Shown here in pieces: positions 43,667 to 44,398 of a stretch of DNA of 44,398 nucleotides. The position numbers and the translations under genes were made by a program. Under the pieces are notes generated by a model, which saw nothing but the letters and a program-made list of their open reading frames with translations, did no database searches and was not told the DNA's origin. The stretch's first letter is position 1; each line of letters opens with the position of its first letter. Source of the stretch: SFTH01 sp963643985 (GTDB taxonomy: Bacteria > Bacillota > Clostridia > Christensenellales > Aristaeellaceae); assembly GCA_963643985.1 (NCBI GenBank), contig CAVINP010000007.1, positions 1 through 44,398 of the forward strand, read 5' to 3'.

Positions 43667-44398
43667 CTATACATCTTTGAAGTATTCATTCGCAATGGCA
43701 TTGAGCTGCGCGGCAATCTCCGCAAAATCCCGATTCAGATCCAGCGTTTTCACGCTGATCCGATTGCCGCTCATCCTATAGCAGCCGTCCGGTTGGATGG
43801 CTTCGTCCGTCGCGGCATACAGTAGCATACCCGACACGCGGTGAGGCACGTCGCCGAACTTTGCATCCCTGTTCTTCACATAAGTGAAAATCTGATAGAG
43901 ATTGGCGGAGTGCAGGGTATGTACATCGTACAGAACCTGCGTGGTGTGTGTGTAGTACTTGGCATCGATGATGAGAACATCGTTTCCGGCGCTCAGCATG
44001 ATGTCACTTTGCATGACCGGAAGCATGGTATCGATGCCGTCGTCCAGAGCCCACGCAATTCGGGATGATTTTGCCTTTAGCTGCGGACATTCCTTGATAT
44101 AATATTCCAGTATGAATTTTTCGTACAGGCGGTTCATGTGCTGCGCATCAATGAAAGAAGCCAGACGATATTCGCCCGAATCCGTCGTCAGCAGCATTCC
44201 TTCGAGAACCAGGCGGCACAGGCCGATGAGCATGCGATAGGTATTATTGTTCTGACGAAACCGAATGGTCGACCAGCAGATCGTGCCCGGGTCAATGGAA
44301 TCGACATTCGAGAAGAACAGCATTTCCCGTTTCAGTTCGCTCTTGTACGCCCCATCGACGTCTTCATGGTGCAACAGGAGCATGACGGTCGTCTTCAG
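43667..44398 (-). CDS. mcrC: McrC-like subunit of an McrBC restriction system, C-terminal part
   Basis: The frame is open to the window end, so the N-terminus is missing; 243 residues are visible. The PD-(D/E)xK nuclease core is seen in MQSDIMLSAGNDVLIIDAKY (Asp of SDIML, then DAK). Around it are RLYEKFILEYY, the AHxxN-like ANLYQIFTYVKN and a C-terminal GNRISVKTLDLN, as in McrC. McrBC cuts modified DNA with McrB as the GTP-driven motor; the McrB gene should lie just beyond base 44398. A weak hairpin (GACTG/CAGTC) follows the stop at 43651-43666. The sequence is more AT-rich than the metabolic genes. Confidence 0.87.
   Translation of the reverse strand: MKTTVMLLLHHEDVDGAYKSELKREMLFFSNVDSIDPGTICWSTIRFRQNNNTYRMLIGLCRLVLEGMLLTTDSGEYRLASFIDAQHMNRLYEKFILEYYIKECPQLKAKSSRIAWALDDGIDTMLPVMQSDIMLSAGNDVLIIDAKYYTHTTQVLYDVHTLHSANLYQIFTYVKNRDAKFGDVPHRVSGMLLYAATDEAIQPDGCYRMSGNRISVKTLDLNRDFAEIAAQLNAIANEYFKDV

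Overview
The window reads as chromosomal DNA of a GC-rich anaerobic member of the Bacillota, class Clostridia, most likely a gut lineage. This rests on GGAGG-type ribosome binding sites, TTGACA/TATAAT promoters, a T-box leader, a type III glutamine synthetase, a cmk-plsC-ispH/rpsA operon with the IspH-RpsA fusion, a SpoIID-domain protein and an FHA-SEDS-PBP locus. The order cannot be fixed from sequence alone. No rRNA, tRNA, CRISPR array or intact insertion sequence was recognised. TGA is an ordinary stop codon here (many genes end in it).

Region 1 (1-7003) is a glutamine/ammonia block. On the minus strand lie a type I glutamine synthetase (glnA), an ANTAR RNA-binding regulator and the start of CTP synthase (pyrG). 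Divergently on the plus strand lie a type III glutamine synthetase (glnN) and asparagine synthase (asnB). The control appears to be RNA based: the glnA leader holds a hexaloop hairpin that competes with a terminator-like stem, the glnN leader has a terminator-like hairpin, and asnB is preceded by a T-box with an apparent AAC (Asn) specifier.

Region 2 (7000-14460) holds a soluble hybrid histidine kinase, a polar amino acid ABC transporter operon ending in a DapF-fold racemase that resembles histidine racemases (HisR/CntK), and a MATE efflux pump.

Region 3 (14470-27800) is a long minus-strand housekeeping stretch. It contains ispE with two small genes (a single-pass membrane protein and a zinc-ribbon protein), the fused ispH/rpsA with plsC and cmk, a PepV-type dipeptidase, then uvrC, a class B PBP, an FtsW/RodA protein, NudC and a membrane FHA protein in a tight operon. 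A decayed fragment resembling a dual-OB-fold protein lies at 16511-16792.

Region 4 (27900-32730) holds a TauE/SafE permease and a translationally coupled pair of secreted proteins: SpoIID-SH3 and a caspase-like protease with Ig-like domains and an EF-hand-like loop.

Region 5 (32740-44398) holds a HelD-like helicase interrupted by one in-frame TGA exactly at the conserved Trp of its DWR(A/S)P motif; a ferredoxin-domain protein, nucleotidyltransferase and HAD phosphatase cluster; mgtE behind a long structured leader with a 29-codon ORF; a secreted chagasin-like protease inhibitor; a sugar ABC transporter operon without its own ATPase; and the C-terminal part of McrC at the window edge. A dispersed hairpin-rich repeat occurs in four or five intergenic places.
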